Below, one piece after another: positions 22,495-33,833 of a DNA stretch of 64,000 nt. Every line of letters starts with the position of its first letter. Within the stretch, counting starts at the first letter, position 1. This stretch comes from Haemaphysalis longicornis (lineage: Eukaryota > Arthropoda > Arachnida > Ixodida > Ixodidae), in NCBI GenBank assembly GCA_013339765.2, contig JABSTR010000976.1:611001-675000 (forward strand), given 5' to 3'. The notes under the pieces are model-generated. The model was not told the DNA's origin. It saw only the letters and a list, made by a program, of their open reading frames with translations, and searched no databases. The position numbers and the translations under genes were made by a program.

Positions 22495-22541
<47 letters not shown>
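22395..22541 (+). repeat. (CT)n microsatellite, LINE 3' tail
   Basis: Nearly 150 bases of CT with a few CCT or CAT interruptions begin 5 bases after AATAAAG of the I-like LINE. Confidence 0.95.
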
Positions 22542-22544
<3 letters not shown>

Positions 22545-22904
22545 CGCAACATTAAACGTCGAGAATATCCCGGGCCAGGCTCCCCAACGCCAACGGGCCC
22601 GTCAGCTGGTCCGAGGCTAGCCCAGTCCGCCATGTTGAAGGCGGTATAGTGCCTAGAGTATACTCTAGGCACAATAACGGAGGAGGGCGTGAAAAATGTG
22701 GGGACTGAATTGCAATGGGGCAGGAGAAATTATGATGTTGTAATTTAGGGTATGATTCGGGACAGTTGAAGCATGCGGGAGAGTGTAGGACACGGTAGAG
22801 AAATGAACGAGCAAGAGTAAGGAGGGTATTGAAGTGTATACGCGTCGAAGGATGGGTAGTTACCTGGCAGTTAGAGAGTCTCCTGGAACACGGCGTGCAG
22901 GAAC
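22542..22904. other. Unassigned spacer
   Basis: CTAGAGTATACTCTAG at about 22653-22668 is a perfect 16-base palindrome. Nothing else is identifiable. Confidence 0.45.
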
Positions 22905-23135
22905 AGCTTCTCTGGTGTTCTCATAGTGAAGCCGTATTCCTTGTTTGTAGGGGAGGGTATTATCCCACGTGGGCGGATAAGGCTAGGGAATCCAAGGAGG
23001 TTGTATAAAACTTCTGGGGTGGAGGCCGCCCATAGCGGGCAACGCGGGGAGGTGAAGCCGGGCGAACCGGTCGGCGGCCATATTGCCGTGGGTAGAAAAG
23101 GCGCTGCGCCGGCAGGGACGCTGAAGTGCGGTCGC
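22905..23135 (-). repeat. Dispersed repeat, copy 1
   Basis: On the minus strand, TTTTCTACCCACGGCAA.ATGGC.GCCG and, further on, CCAGAAGTT.TATACAACCTCC are shared with plus-strand 25262-25355. The minus frame 22871-23251 reads FLPTAIWPP and TPEVLYNLLG; the copy at 25262 can also be read FLPTARW and TPEVLYNLL but in different frames. It could be a conserved exon-like part of a repeat; I cannot name it. Confidence 0.5.
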
Positions 23136-23714
23136 GTTTTTTTGGCTTTACAAGGGAGACAACGATGGTAAGCTAGTATATCGATTACGATATTTGAGGG
23201 CAGACTGAATTTTGCCTTACGCGTAAGGTTTTGACGTAAGATATGGTTCAAGCAGCGAGTTCGCCTGTGTATATCTTACGGTGGTCAACAGAGCTGTCGA
23301 TGCGGGAAAACGCGCATCGCTATGCTAAAGGCACCACCCCTGATTTTATTTCAATAAACGTTTATTCGGTATAGCTAAGGCTATAGACCACCCCCTTAAC
23401 ATTAAAATTACCTCATGTTGCGCGCCATGGCAAGAGATTCCGCGTTATAAGGTTACTATTAGCCGTGCGGGACAAGCGAAAGCGCGATTATTTGACGCTT
23501 GTTTCTTTAGCGGCGTGGCTAGGATTAATAAATGCTTATTCATTAATGATTAATAAATAATAATGCAGTAGCGGTTCGAATGGTTTTTAAGCAGTACTGC
23601 AAGAATCATATCCATCAGGACATTGCAATCTTTATATGTAGTGCAAATGCACGTTTTCTGGTTTAAACAACATGCCCAGTTTTGCCCTTGCCGAAGACCA
23701 AATTAAGCACGAGC

Positions 23715-23717
<3 letters not shown>
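23136..23717. other. Unassigned AT-rich stretch
   Basis: No gene or shared repeat is visible. Confidence 0.4.
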
Positions 23718-23783
<66 letters not shown>

Positions 23784-24018
23784 ATTCATTGTGGGGTTTA
23801 ACGCGCTGACGCAACGCAGGCGATGAGGCGCGCCGTAGTGGAGGGCTCCGGATTAATTTTGACCACCTGGGGAATCTTCAACGGGCACCGAAATCTCGCT
23901 CACACAGTAGTTTTCGTTTTCGCCTTCACCAGAAAAGCGGCTGCCGCGGCAGGGAATCGAACCCGCGTTCTAGGGATGAGCAGCACAGTGCATTAGCCAC
24001 CGAGCCAACGCGGCGGGT
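23718..24018 (-). mobile_element. Ruka-like SINE with long (ATCA)n tail
   Basis: Full-length copy on the minus strand: head CCCGCCGCGTTGGC (about 24018), B box GGTTCGATTCC, body, GTTAAACCCC, then a tail of about seventeen CAAT/ATCA units (23718-23787). Several substitutions relative to 2949-3192. The tail is longer than in the other copies, so it has expanded as a microsatellite. Confidence 0.9.
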
Positions 24019-24156
24019 CTATTTCCAGCTTTTCAATCGTATTTTGCGAAATGGATTTGGCACACACTGAAGCACATTAAAGCAGGTGTTTTTTATTCCG
24101 CGTGCACTTTACAGAAGGCATGGGACTCCCATTGACTTTATTTTTCAAATCCAGAT

Positions 24157-24335
24157 GGTTACTTAATTGGATGCACGACTACATTAACCGCGCACGTTGG
24201 CACGATAGTAGCGTGCTATTTATTGATAAGAAAACTACTCGCAGGAGGTTACTCAATCACATTCACAACCTCGTTGACCGCGCAAGTTCGGACGCCAGCA
24301 GCTATTGATAACAAAATCACGCGGACGAAGAACGC
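24157..24335 (+). repeat. Two diverged tandem units of about 90 bp
   Basis: Units at 24157 and 24247 share GGTTACT.AAT, ACCGCGCA.GTT, TTGATAA.AAAA and CGC.GGA blocks. Confidence 0.65.
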
Positions 24336-25244
24336 GGGAGAGCATTGCGGTGCATCAAAGACTTCTACGAAACAGCGCTAACGAGAAACGTCAGTGTATT
24401 CACGTATGGCCGGATGTAAAGGAAATGTATTAAACAAGAGTGCCTTGATTTTTGACGGAACTGTCTTAGCAATACTCTGCATTTAAATTAGTGCGGAAAA
24501 ACAATTTGCGCCCCACATAGTTACAAACATGTGATTTCGCGCAGCCAAGCGACTACAGGACCACCACAACTACGAGCGAAAACATTCGCATATCTGCGTA
24601 AACAAGCGCGCACGGTATGCTCAGTAAGCGGACGGCAGGTGCTACGGCAAATTTTCCCTTTACATCACGCACAAACGGCGGGCAAATGTGCACATAACGT
24701 TATAATACTAGTAATGTCCTCGAAACCTAAAACAAACAGATACCCTCAGTACTTACAGATGAAAGGTGATCCCCGACGCCTTCTTCGCGCGATTAGCGCA
24801 GCCGAACGCGACGCACGAGCAGACCATTTCTGCTTTCTACACCTTTGGAGCATCCATCCGCGAACGAGGATCGAACGAACACGAGTTCTGCTCTTTGGCA
24901 AGAGAGAACTCGGAGGAACGACACATGGGGCAGAAAAAAATGTCATTGTGTCTACTGTTTATTTTAGTTGTTAGCGCCCAAGAATGTAAATAATTACCAG
25001 ATGTGTGCGCCCCCGGCGCATGCACGGGCGACTTGCGAAGCGCTTAACTAGAAACACGGAGAGGGGAGCATAACCGAAACCACATGCGGCGAAATGAACG
25101 CGCGCAAGAAAAGCTCGGTGCGCTTGAAGGTAGCCACATGAGAAAATCAACTTGCAAAACAAAACAAAACAAAACAAAAAAGAACGGAAGCAAAAATATA
25201 ACGTAACCGGCCGCAAAAACAAGTACATTATGCGACGAATGCAA
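24336..25244. other. Stretch with no recognisable gene
   Basis: The 147-codon frame at 24531-24974 has no known domain and is overlapped by open frames on both strands. An AAAAC repeat sits at 25156-25180. Confidence 0.4.
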
Positions 25245-25440
25245 TGCGTCTGCTACCGCGGAACGAGTTTTCTACCCACGGCAAGATGGCGGCCGTCGGC
25301 GTCAGTTTTCGAGTACCATCTCCACTCCAGAAGTTCTATACAACCTCCTTGAGGGAATCCCAGGCGCCCGGTGCAGAAGTTCGCAGGCGAGGCTATGCAC
25401 CACCCCGATGTCGAGGATTCCAGCGTGACCTGGAATCCAG
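25245..25440 (+). repeat. Dispersed repeat, copy 2
   Basis: The plus-strand counterpart of 22905-23135, matching best over 25262-25355. Confidence 0.5.
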
Positions 25441-25869
25441 CTCAGAGTGACAGTGTGGGTACGTAGTTTGTTAAAGCTTCGCGTAGATCATCCTGTACTT
25501 GTTAAGGAATCTCACCCAAGTGAATAGCACAGAATGGCACAGATGGCACGATTTGTTTCTTTGATGCGCTCTCATATTTGGTTTTTTATGTTCAACTGAT
25601 GTTCGCAACTGGAAAAAACGAAGTTGCAGAGAGTGGATCCTTTCTTCTGTTTTCTTTTCTTTTGCTATCACGAATAGTCAGATAGCGGGTATCATTTTGT
25701 TTTCGTCTGTGCGAGTTCAATTGTGTTCCTCGTTGAGTTTTTTTTATGTGCATGCTGTATTAGGTTACACGAATGAAATTGTATACTGTGTGTGCGTATG
25801 TATTACTTCACTGTTCTTTTCAAATCTGCGCCGATCATTGCTGCCAGTACTAGGCCAGCCACCTTGTCA
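25441..25869. other. Unassigned stretch
   Basis: AT-rich; nothing recognisable. Confidence 0.4.
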
Positions 25870-26335
25870 AGCTGCTTAAAACAGCAGCTTTTTGTGATTG
25901 GCTCATGCTCTGTAACAAAAGGAAAATAAAGAAGTGATGATGATGACTGCAAAAAAAAGGAAGCGCTGATGAGTTTACTACACCATTTTCGCCATAGATG
26001 CGAGTGACGTTATGGTGATTGTGTGGACATCTGGACATGCGCAATGGTGTTCTTAGGGGTAGCGAAGAAAGCTTGATACCATGAACATATTTTTGTAGCA
26101 TCCATAACAGTGTAATTGAGCATCTTACGTGCAATGGAGGCATTGAATGGTCTTTTCTTAATGATACGTTAGCTGTATTGAGCGCTATATATACGAGACC
26201 GGTCTGCTCTATTTTGTATCGATTCTATCATTGTAGTTAGGTAATCCTGGTACCAAACAGAAGGGGGAAATTCCAGCTGGGGCCGTACATAAGTGAAATT
26301 GCCAGTTTGCGAGTGTTTGTTGGAGAGGTGCGTAA
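25870..26335 (-). mobile_element. CR1-like LINE C-terminal fragment
   Basis: Minus-strand reading gives YVRPQLEF, then WYQDYLTTMIESIQNRA, then (after a stop and frameshift) MPPLHVRCSITLLWMLQKYVHG. The pattern TYVRP.LE followed by YQ..L...ESIQN(R/K)A is the post-RT region of CR1/Jockey-type LINEs. The RT core, YADD included, is missing, and a GATGATGATG run near 25936 sits at the 3' side. It is about 150 codons of a roughly 900-codon protein. Confidence 0.65.
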
Positions 26336-26985
26336 CTTCCGACATTCATTCTCATCGATCATATCTAGAATGCGGCTGGTACACCTGTCTGTATCGATTT
26401 ACTTGATACGAGCAAGAAAATAATTGACGCAACAGAATATGCTATATGTCACTTCGTGAAAGTTCTTCTCACCAGTGGTCAAAATGATCTACGTGCGTCT
26501 GTACCCCCAGACAAGGTTCACCCACATACGCATGCGCTCGACAAAGCAGCACTCGCTGCAGTTGCGACGAATCCTCCAAACGGTTGCAAAGCCAAGCTTA
26601 GGTCTATAAGGCTTGCATACCGAAGGGGCTTACAACGACAAAAAAACACAAGGCGAGGAGGCGATAGATGGCAGGACTATGCGGTCCACTGGGCCCGGAC
26701 CGAGGCACTGCGAATTTCAAAACATGGGAATCCAACTGGGCCGATGAAGTTGGAATGAAAATTCCCAGAAAAGAACAAAAACAAAAAATTGCGCCCACCT
26801 CCCCGCGAGGGGAACCCTGTGTAGATGCGACGCATCGTGGGGTTCACTTGGTGTTTCCGCTGGATTGATTCTGAAATCGCGTGAAACGTGTCGGGAACGC
26901 GTATGATTATTATGTTTTATGATTATTATTATGTTTTATTGGCAAATTTTGGACAATCTCTCTAAGTGGTATGCTTGGGGCTTCG
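26336..26985. other. Unassigned stretch
   Basis: It includes a GAGGGGAACCCTGTGTAGATGCGACGCATCG segment near 26812-26845 that resembles the termini of the repeats at 59400 and 59880, and a partial 'TAAGTGG.ATGCTTGG' unit at 26943-26985. The frame 26456-26758 has no domain. Confidence 0.45.
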
Positions 26986-26989
26986 CTGT

Positions 26990-27323
26990 CGCAACGACCT
27001 TTACTCCATCATTGTTGCTGTAAGTGGGAGCTTCTTTTCTTTTATTGCAAGTGTTAATCATTGCCCCATCATGCGTTGTATCAGTAGCTTCTTGACGTAG
27101 TTTGAATGAGTCAAGGATATAAGGCGCGTTCGTAGCATTTGATTCTGTCTCGGTTTTGTGGCGCAGCCTGTGAAGAGCACCATGTACCTCGCGTTCCGCC
27201 CACAGGGTCGTGGGATCGAAACCGGGCGCCGCTAACTGTTTTTTTTATAGTGTAGGGGGAGGGGTGCGGACAACGCCGTATGGAGGGACAAGGCGAGTGA
27301 ATGAGATGCAGTCGCATCTAAAA
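26990..27323 (+). mobile_element. H-SINE copy C with upstream segment
   Basis: Positions 26990-27060 match 5695-5790; 27085-27140 match the minus-strand sequence upstream of copy A. The tRNA-like head spans about 27155-27235 (TGTGGCGCAGCCTGTGAAGAGC; GGGATCGAAACC). The body ends in the hairpin AGATGC-AGTC-GCATCT plus AAAA (27304-27323). Confidence 0.7.
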
Positions 27324-27648
27324 TAACACAGCCCAAACTTGCGAAGCACGGCGGTTTCTCGCCCCGCTACGTTCTTCATTGTTTTATGTGTGTTCATGTC
27401 CGCTGAGCGAGTTTTTAAACACGTGAAATCATTGTGTTAAGTCCAGAGACTCGCTTAGCCTTGCACACATACGATCGCGCATGTACGAAGCGACCTTAGT
27501 TTGCACTGTTCTTAAATTTGGCTGTTCTGTGAGAATTAAATGAACAATAATAAATGCTTACAGTTGGACAGCCATCAAAATGAGGAGCAGTATTAACTTA
27601 ATGAATGTATGACGTCTACATGCTAATTTACAAAGAAATGTGAAACGA
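27324..27648. other. Unassigned spacer
   Basis: Nothing recognisable. Confidence 0.4.
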
Positions 27649-27703
27649 ACAAAACAATTGGCACAGCTTGCACCACTATAGTGTGAGCTGTGCCAATGTT
27701 TTG
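27649..27703. repeat. Inverted repeat around ATTGGCACAGCT
   Basis: Arms 27649-27668 and 27686-27703 pair over ATTGGCACAGCT perfectly and further out with one bulge. The 17-base loop itself contains the palindrome CACTATAGTG. It could be a small foldback element or a hairpin RNA; no other copy is seen here. Confidence 0.55.
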
Positions 27704-27757
27704 CGTTTTGGTAGCCCAAAAAGACTATCACCATTAAAACGCACGGTATAGTAAGGG

Positions 27758-28279
27758 GTGCGCATGCGCATATGCCCCTTGTGCTCCCCCTCGAGCTGGC
27801 GCGAAAGACGGCTTTACTGTTATAATACTATATCTGTGGTGGTGCACCCTTTACAAGCGGCGCAGTTTTTTAACACGACAGTGTTTTATTCCGCCATTCA
27901 CGAAGGTATCACTTACGTCATATCCGTCACCGAAGTGACGCCAGTACAACGAAGCAAGCGGCCTGTAAAGGGTGCACCCCTGCACACAGGGTCTTCTTGT
28001 GGGGAAGCAAACTTTAGCACTAAAGACTACGTTATACTTCGGGTTCTTCGTTTTTGGGTTTTATATTTTATGACGAATGTGTTTAATGCTGGGATATACC
28101 AAGACTTTACTGACGTCATATCCATCACGGCAATGACGCCAGTACACCTTTGCCGAAGCTACCCGCCAGCAGGACGTCGCTCGCCAAGCACACCTCCTAG
28201 ACAGCCGCCGAACCGCAAACCATGCTTAGCTGCAGATTTCGCTGCACATGTCACATTCGTGTTTTACCGATTCCTATGA
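27758..28279 (+). CDS. Hypothetical ORF with two internal repeats
   Basis: This 173-codon frame contains two related segments 66 codons apart: VFYSAIHEGITYVISVTEV (about residues 46-64) and VFNAGIYQDFTDVISITAM (about 112-130), both followed by TPV. The DNA repeat period (198) is a multiple of three, so the frame is kept through the duplication. There is no known domain, no signal peptide and no promoter evidence, and the repeat also exists purely as DNA (TACGTCATATCC or GACGTCATATCC). I lean to a duplicated non-coding element that happens to stay open, but a small protein cannot be excluded. Confidence 0.25.
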   Translation: MRMRICPLCSPSSWRERRLYCYNTISVVVHPLQAAQFFNTTVFYSAIHEGITYVISVTEVTPVQRSKRPVKGAPLHTGSSCGEANFSTKDYVILRVLRFWVLYFMTNVFNAGIYQDFTDVISITAMTPVHLCRSYPPAGRRSPSTPPRQPPNRKPCLAADFAAHVTFVFYRFL

Positions 28280-29142
28280 CAGAGGAGCCAACCACAGTTT
28301 TTTGTATTCTTTCATGCTAACGCCACTGGACCAAGCTCAAGCTTAGCAGCTTTGCTGTCAAAACTGTCGCCCGCATTTCGCTATATCTGGAAAGCTTCTT
28401 CCACTACTTTCTGAAGTGTTACGCGTGCGAAATCCAATCCTCATTTGTCGAGATCGCCCACAACTACCACAGTCGTATGCAAATTGTCCGATATGATCCC
28501 CAGCATTCCCAAGCAATCTTTTCTACTTTTCTTAATCATTTAAACATCGCGAAGGCATTTTCTTTTTGGGGGAGTGAAAATTAGGTCCGCAACGATAACG
28601 AATGTCTGGAGCAACCTATGACATCTTTGCCCCGCGACATGGTTCACAGGTACTTAAACGTACATCTCAGGGCTGACGAACGCCCTCGGTACTTCTCAGT
28701 AACTCGTTTCCTAGTCGTTATACCAATTTGCGTTGCGTCAGCCACAAGGCCTCGGCGTTCCCTTGGGGGTAAACGAAGCGGAACTCTTCCTTTAAGGCGC
28801 TTCCGAAGGTTCCCAGAGCCCCCGAAGATCGGAGAAGCCCTCGCGAATGGTCGTTCGTCGCCCGGGTCATTAGCTGCAAGCGTTACGTTTCACCCGTTCC
28901 CTCGTCCGACCGCGAGGTTGCGAGGGTCGTGGCTTCAGCAGTGCGGGTGCCCTTGTCGGTGCCGGCGGCAACGTTGGTCGCAAAGGCCACGCGGCCTGTA
29001 TGCCGGAACCAGACGCCATTCAGATGAGCGCGAATCACAGTAAGAGCTAACAGCAAGGAACAAAAACACGCCACGAGGAGACGCTCCATCTGCGTATCGG
29101 GATCAATACACATCTGGAAAATCCTCTCATTCTTCCCTCCCT
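28280..29142. other. Unassigned stretch with GC-rich part
   Basis: The frame at 28618-29043 is arginine-rich and lies in a CG-rich patch. No domain is recognisable. Confidence 0.4.
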
Positions 29143-29400
29143 CTGTTAGTGTTACACATGCATGGCGTTCCTAAATGTTGGTCAGACGTTCGGGGAAGTC
29201 CGTGGCTTTCTTTTACTGACGGTTTAGTTGATGCAGTATAAAATCTCGCGTCCGCTACGCCGCGTGCTCTGACAGCCTCTGTTCAAGCCCGATCTTCCTA
29301 TAGCTTTTTTCCCGTTCCCTCAACATACCCTTCTTCTCCTGCGTTTCTTTCTCTCTAAATAAACAACACCGGGAAGCTCTCGTCAGACGCCTGGTCTTAT
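29143..29400 (+). promoter_or_regulatory. Possible LTR or promoter to polyA unit
   Basis: TATAAAA at 29237-29243 is followed 121 bases later by AATAAA at 29358-29363, with a pyrimidine-rich stretch between them. The segment may begin at TGTTAGTGTTACA (about 29143). This compact TATA-then-AATAAA layout is what an LTR (U3-R-U5) looks like. No partner LTR, primer-binding site or target duplication was found, so a solo or decayed LTR is only a suggestion. Confidence 0.35.
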
Positions 29401-29984
29401 TTTTTTCGGAAGTCCTTTGTTGCTGCGAGCTGGAAATGAACAGCGGTGCGCTCTTGTGGCGGCTCGCTTGCGTAATCAGGCGTGATGCTGCTCCCTGGTT
29501 TATATAAACGTCACCGGGACAGGCGCTCGACTAGACCGGGCGGTTGGAGGAAAATAAGAGCGCTGGTTATTGGGACAGCGCGGCTAAGGCATACCACCCG
29601 TCGGACGAGCGCGGCGAAAACCGCGCTTACAAAAGTCGGCTCAACAGGGCTCTCAAATCGCGCTAATTGCTGCTGCACGCGCGCTTCCTCGGCGTCATTA
29701 GACGCTGCTGCTGAGCTTTCTCCTCCACTGCACGGATTTTTTCCCTTCGTACACACCAACCTATACCGACTAATTGAACTGGATCGGGTTGAGAATCCGG
29801 AAGCGGTATACGAAAGGCTGCTCAACAATAACTCACATTCATGCCATCACCCTAGTGGTGGAAAATTTCTCATGGTACGAAAAACTCTTTACACGGGGGC
29901 ACTTATATTGCAAGAAAGTGTTTGATTTAAAGGGAACCACTGCAGTAATGGAAGACGTGAGAGAACAGGGAGATGGGCAGATGC
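29401..29984. other. Unassigned stretch
   Basis: The 147-codon frame at 29482-29925 has no domain. Confidence 0.4.
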
Positions 29985-30345
29985 CCAGCTGGGATACTGG
30001 AGGGCATAGATAGGAATATGCAAGCACCATAAGCGTCCCAAAAGAGCTGTAAGTTCACTATAAAGAAGGGAGTCGGACAATAATACGCCGTGTTTCCTTT
30101 AACACATGTCTACACGGGGTATTTAGGAAACTTGACTGTGAGAAGTCAGCGATAGGAGTACATAAAAATACTTTGGGCCACTTGAGGTTTGCAGGTGACA
30201 TCGTCTTGTTCGGTGATTCGGTAGATGTGGTGCGAAGGATGCTTCAAGAACTGCACTCTGAGGGGTTACCCGTGTTAAAGGTAAATATTAATAATAGTGT
30301 TCAAGTCGGTCGTACTGATGCTGAAAAAGCGGGCCAGGTCCACTA
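29985..30345 (+). mobile_element. RTE-like LINE, internal RT fragment
   Basis: Translation shows VFRKLDCEKSAIGVHKN, then LRFAGDIVLFGDS and MLQELHSEGLPVLKVNINN. These are the FADD region and following helix of the RTE-like family, with FAGD in place of FADD. Upstream, decayed counterparts of the IKKGV block occur with stops. Neither end nor GAT tail is present. Confidence 0.75.
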
Positions 30346-32152
30346 ACTTGAAACCTGGGGGGTGAAGCATGCAGTGTATAAGTTTATTCAATGATTGTAA
30401 GTCTCTCTCTTTCCACGCGGCGCTCGCTGATTGAGCGCCGGAGAAGCGCCTGTGGGCGGAGCAATCGCGCGCTTCCTGAGGCGCTGGCTCCCTCTCTTGC
30501 GTTGAACCGGATTTAAGCAATTTGCATGCCCCATCTTCCCCAGTTTGGGGTAGTGGCAGGGGTCAACGCGAGCGTCGTGCAATACCGGCGCTTCGCCCTG
30601 GGGGCTAGTCGTCGGTGATCAACGAGGCTCCGGCACCAGGTAAGTATGCCTTTTCTTGCCTCGACCGAACTCAGATGTTGAACTCCAATGACACGTAGAG
30701 AGTGGGTCGCCGACCTCCTCCGCAGAGCACGCGGCTCCCTCGAGGAGCAGGTGCTCCGAAACTGCCTTTCGAATGCAAGCGCTCCAACCGGAGCAAATTC
30801 TGAAGCATGACGGGAACACGAATTTCCTGGCAGCCTTTACGTCGGGCCTGCTTCCCTGCACGCGTTTTTTTCTCGTCGGGTCTCAACTTCAGTCCCTTCA
30901 TCGCTTTTTTTTTTTTTTTGCCGATGAAGGCACTTTAGTAGCCTCGACGGCGTGCAGCGGCGCCCGTGACGAAAGTTTCGTTGGCCTCTTCGCAGGCCGG
31001 CGAAAAAAAGAAACGCTGAAGGCGCGTTCGAGCGGGCTCCTCGCCACTTGATTCCCCGTTCCAGCTGGCGCTCTTGATTTCGTTAACTAGCAAGCACGAA
31101 CGCCACACGGAGTGCAGCGCCTATTTTCCCGTTGTGACTGTAGCCGCTGCGCGTATTTGCCGGAGCGGGCGTCATGGCTATTCGAAAAAGGCAGCAGAGC
31201 TAAAGCAGACGGCGACGACGCCACGAGAGAAGACAAGGCCCCCCGCGAGTTCCAGCCGACTCCGCCGATTTTGGGGGAGCAACTTTTCTTCTCCACGGAG
31301 CGATCTCGGCTGTGACGGCGCTCTCGATCTGCCAATGGAACAGAATTTGGTTGCTCCCGATCTGCCATTGGAACTTGTCTGCTCCAGACGGAGCAGAAAA
31401 GTTGCTTCGAAAACGCTCCGTATCGCCCATTGGAATTCGACGTAAGCAAAATGTTCTTTCATTGGACCCGTTACTAGTATTGACGCTTTGTTGAAGCAAA
31501 ACATATTGTCGTTTTGAGGCCCTGCTAATGTCGGCGTCGAACCAACCGCTCGTGCGTAGCTCGCATACTTCCTCGAAAAGCGGTATCGCCGCCCCAAATA
31601 TGGAAGACTAGCGCCATCCAGCGGCAGCCAGGAAACACATTTCGCACGCCAGCTGTCTTAACCTCTTCCGGTGCAAGTTGCGCGGTATAGCCAATGGTGG
31701 CAGCACTGGTCTTCACGTTTGCAGTATTTGCTACCTAATTTTAAAGAAGGCTACTCGTAAGAGGGGCATATTCATGTTTTCGGTGAGAGTATCGATCTAG
31801 TGCAACTTATATTTCGGCTTCAGTGTCTCTTTAAATTCCCACTGGCGGACGCGTCATGCGGCTCCATATCGTGAACCGGAGGTATAAAACACACAAAAAA
31901 AGAAGCGCGCCTTCGTTGAGGCAAAGCCTGGGCAAGCGCAGAGCCACGTGGAAAAAGGGAAGAGGGTCGTTCCACCAACGGCCGCTGTTTGGCCGAGCTT
32001 TGCACTCTGGCCGCTACTGCCTAACTCGCCCAGCAGCGCAGCACTCACAAGTGACCGAAGGTGCTCTGCGCGGCACTGAGCTTCCCACGGCGTTTAATTG
32101 GACATTAATTCTTTCGTGTTTACAATTAACCAGGAGTGCTTAGGTGCCCTGG

Positions 32153-32187
<35 letters not shown>

Positions 32188-33833
32188 TGGAACGTCAACC
32201 GGGGGACCTAAACCGGATCTAGGTGACCCAAAATACCCAGGCGCTGCTCTTACCAGCGGTGCGCAGAAGATTCAGTCAGTTTTTTTTTTTCTACATTTGC
32301 AATTATTTGTTTGTGCAGTTGCCTCGCTTTGTTACCAGGGGTGTTATTCCAGAAGAACCGAGATTGAGCGGAACTCGGGAGACACGAGCTCTAGCGACGC
32401 CCACGTAACATGATGATAATATGTCGAGGCGGAGTTCAAGTGCCTTAAAAATCCGATTCATGCTATTTTTTGATTATTGTGGTGACGTAACCTGTCCAGG
32501 GCAGCGTGCTTCAAGGAAACGTGACTATAGGGCATGGCGCATTATTCAGTGCGTTCTCTCGCTCCATTGTTGCACTGGGGGCTACTGGGGGCAAGCAAAT
32601 CCAACTACTTTACTTTATCGCGCTTTTATTTTATTAATATGTTTTTCACTGCAGAGTTCATTAATGTTTTTATTTAAGGCGTTCATATGAGCTTTTTGTT
32701 TTGAAATTTTTCGTCCTAAGACACAGGTTCTGCCCATTACTGCCGTTGGTGGCAGACAATGCAATCACATGACAAAGGCCGACTGGCAAAAGAAGAAAGC
32801 GAGAGATGGAAACGTGCCACGTTCAAAATAATTGCTGCTCGGTGTTGCGTTATCTGAACCATTTGTCTGCTTTTCAATGCACACTTTCCTTGGGACACTT
32901 AAGTCTGCTAACGTGCTTTAAAGGCGAAAGCTTGGCCATACTTATTTACACGCTTTTACTGATACATTGTACTTGCGTATTTTTCCTCGCTTTCCTTTCT
33001 TTGCGTATTTTTCCTCGCTTTTCCTTTCTTTGTATTTTGGCACGAATTACTTTGAGAGGCTTCTTTTCTGCTATACCGTATTTGCGTCAGTTTCTTCTCT
33101 TTCGTTTCTTAATGCACAACGTCAGCAAGCAGACCGGCACACGCCACAGCCTCCCTAGAACCGGGGTACTGCGAGGCTGGTGGGCACTAAGTCCTACTCC
33201 CGTATCATCACGTTCAGGTGTAACCCGGCACACACTATTCTGCAACTTTTACTTTTCCAAATTCACAGTGTGATGAATTTTGCGAACCGGGGACGTTAGC
33301 TCCTTAAAGCTTACAAATGCGGGCCAATCCCCCAAATGGGCATGTGCTACGGAGGAAGGAATAGCGACAACGACCGCTTTTCAGATTTGCTTGCTTTATT
33401 TCCTTTTGCTCTTCACCGCTCTTGGTCGACGAAGCTCTCTACAGTGAATTTTTTTTTTTCTTTTCCATTGAGCCCTATCCCCTCACTTCCCTCTCTTCTT
33501 TCGCGTCTTTCTACTCCCGCTTACCCGTCCTCTGGCGTCACGCGGTTCCTGCCACACGACGGTGACGCTGAACAAAACCCGTTGAAATGCGTAGAGATCA
33601 CCTCTGATAATAGATAGGCGCCGTCGATCGTATATGTATATACGTATAAGCGCTATCCTCCCAGTTAACTTTTAACAAAATATGTGCCACACGCAGCGCC
33701 TCTGCTGCGCTGACAATAAACGAAACGCACGGACTGCATGCACGTCGTTCGAAATTGTCTTGCGAGCAGGCGGTAACTGAAGGGTGCGCTCCTGCTGCAG
33801 ACGGATCGACGCACGGTAGATCCGGCGGAAGCC
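30346..33833. other. Long stretch with no recognisable gene
   Basis: I see a strong splice-donor-like CACCAGGTAAGTATG at about 30634-30648, a CG-rich part (30900-31450) with near-repeated GATCTGCCA.TGGAAC motifs (31327 and 31358), and a run of 28 T at 32156-32183. A tandem copy of CGTATTTTTCCTCGC lies at 32976 and 33004. Overlapping open frames occur on both strands (for example 31074-31445 plus, 31178-31597 minus), which speaks against any one of them. Confidence 0.4.

Noticed and set aside
22349..22555. Ser-Leu repeat protein
   Set aside because: Translation of the (CT)n LINE tail.
23718..23787. CRISPR-like regular repeat
   Set aside because: The 4-base (ATCA)n repeat is the tail of a SINE; no array of repeats with unique spacers exists in the window.
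31074..31600. Overlapping 120-140 codon ORFs on both strands
   Set aside because: Mutually exclusive frames in CG-rich DNA; none has a domain.
32806..33273. Hydrophobic 155-codon ORF, possible membrane protein
   Set aside because: Hydrophobicity follows from T-rich DNA with a small tandem duplication; no start context, domain or homologous segment was seen.
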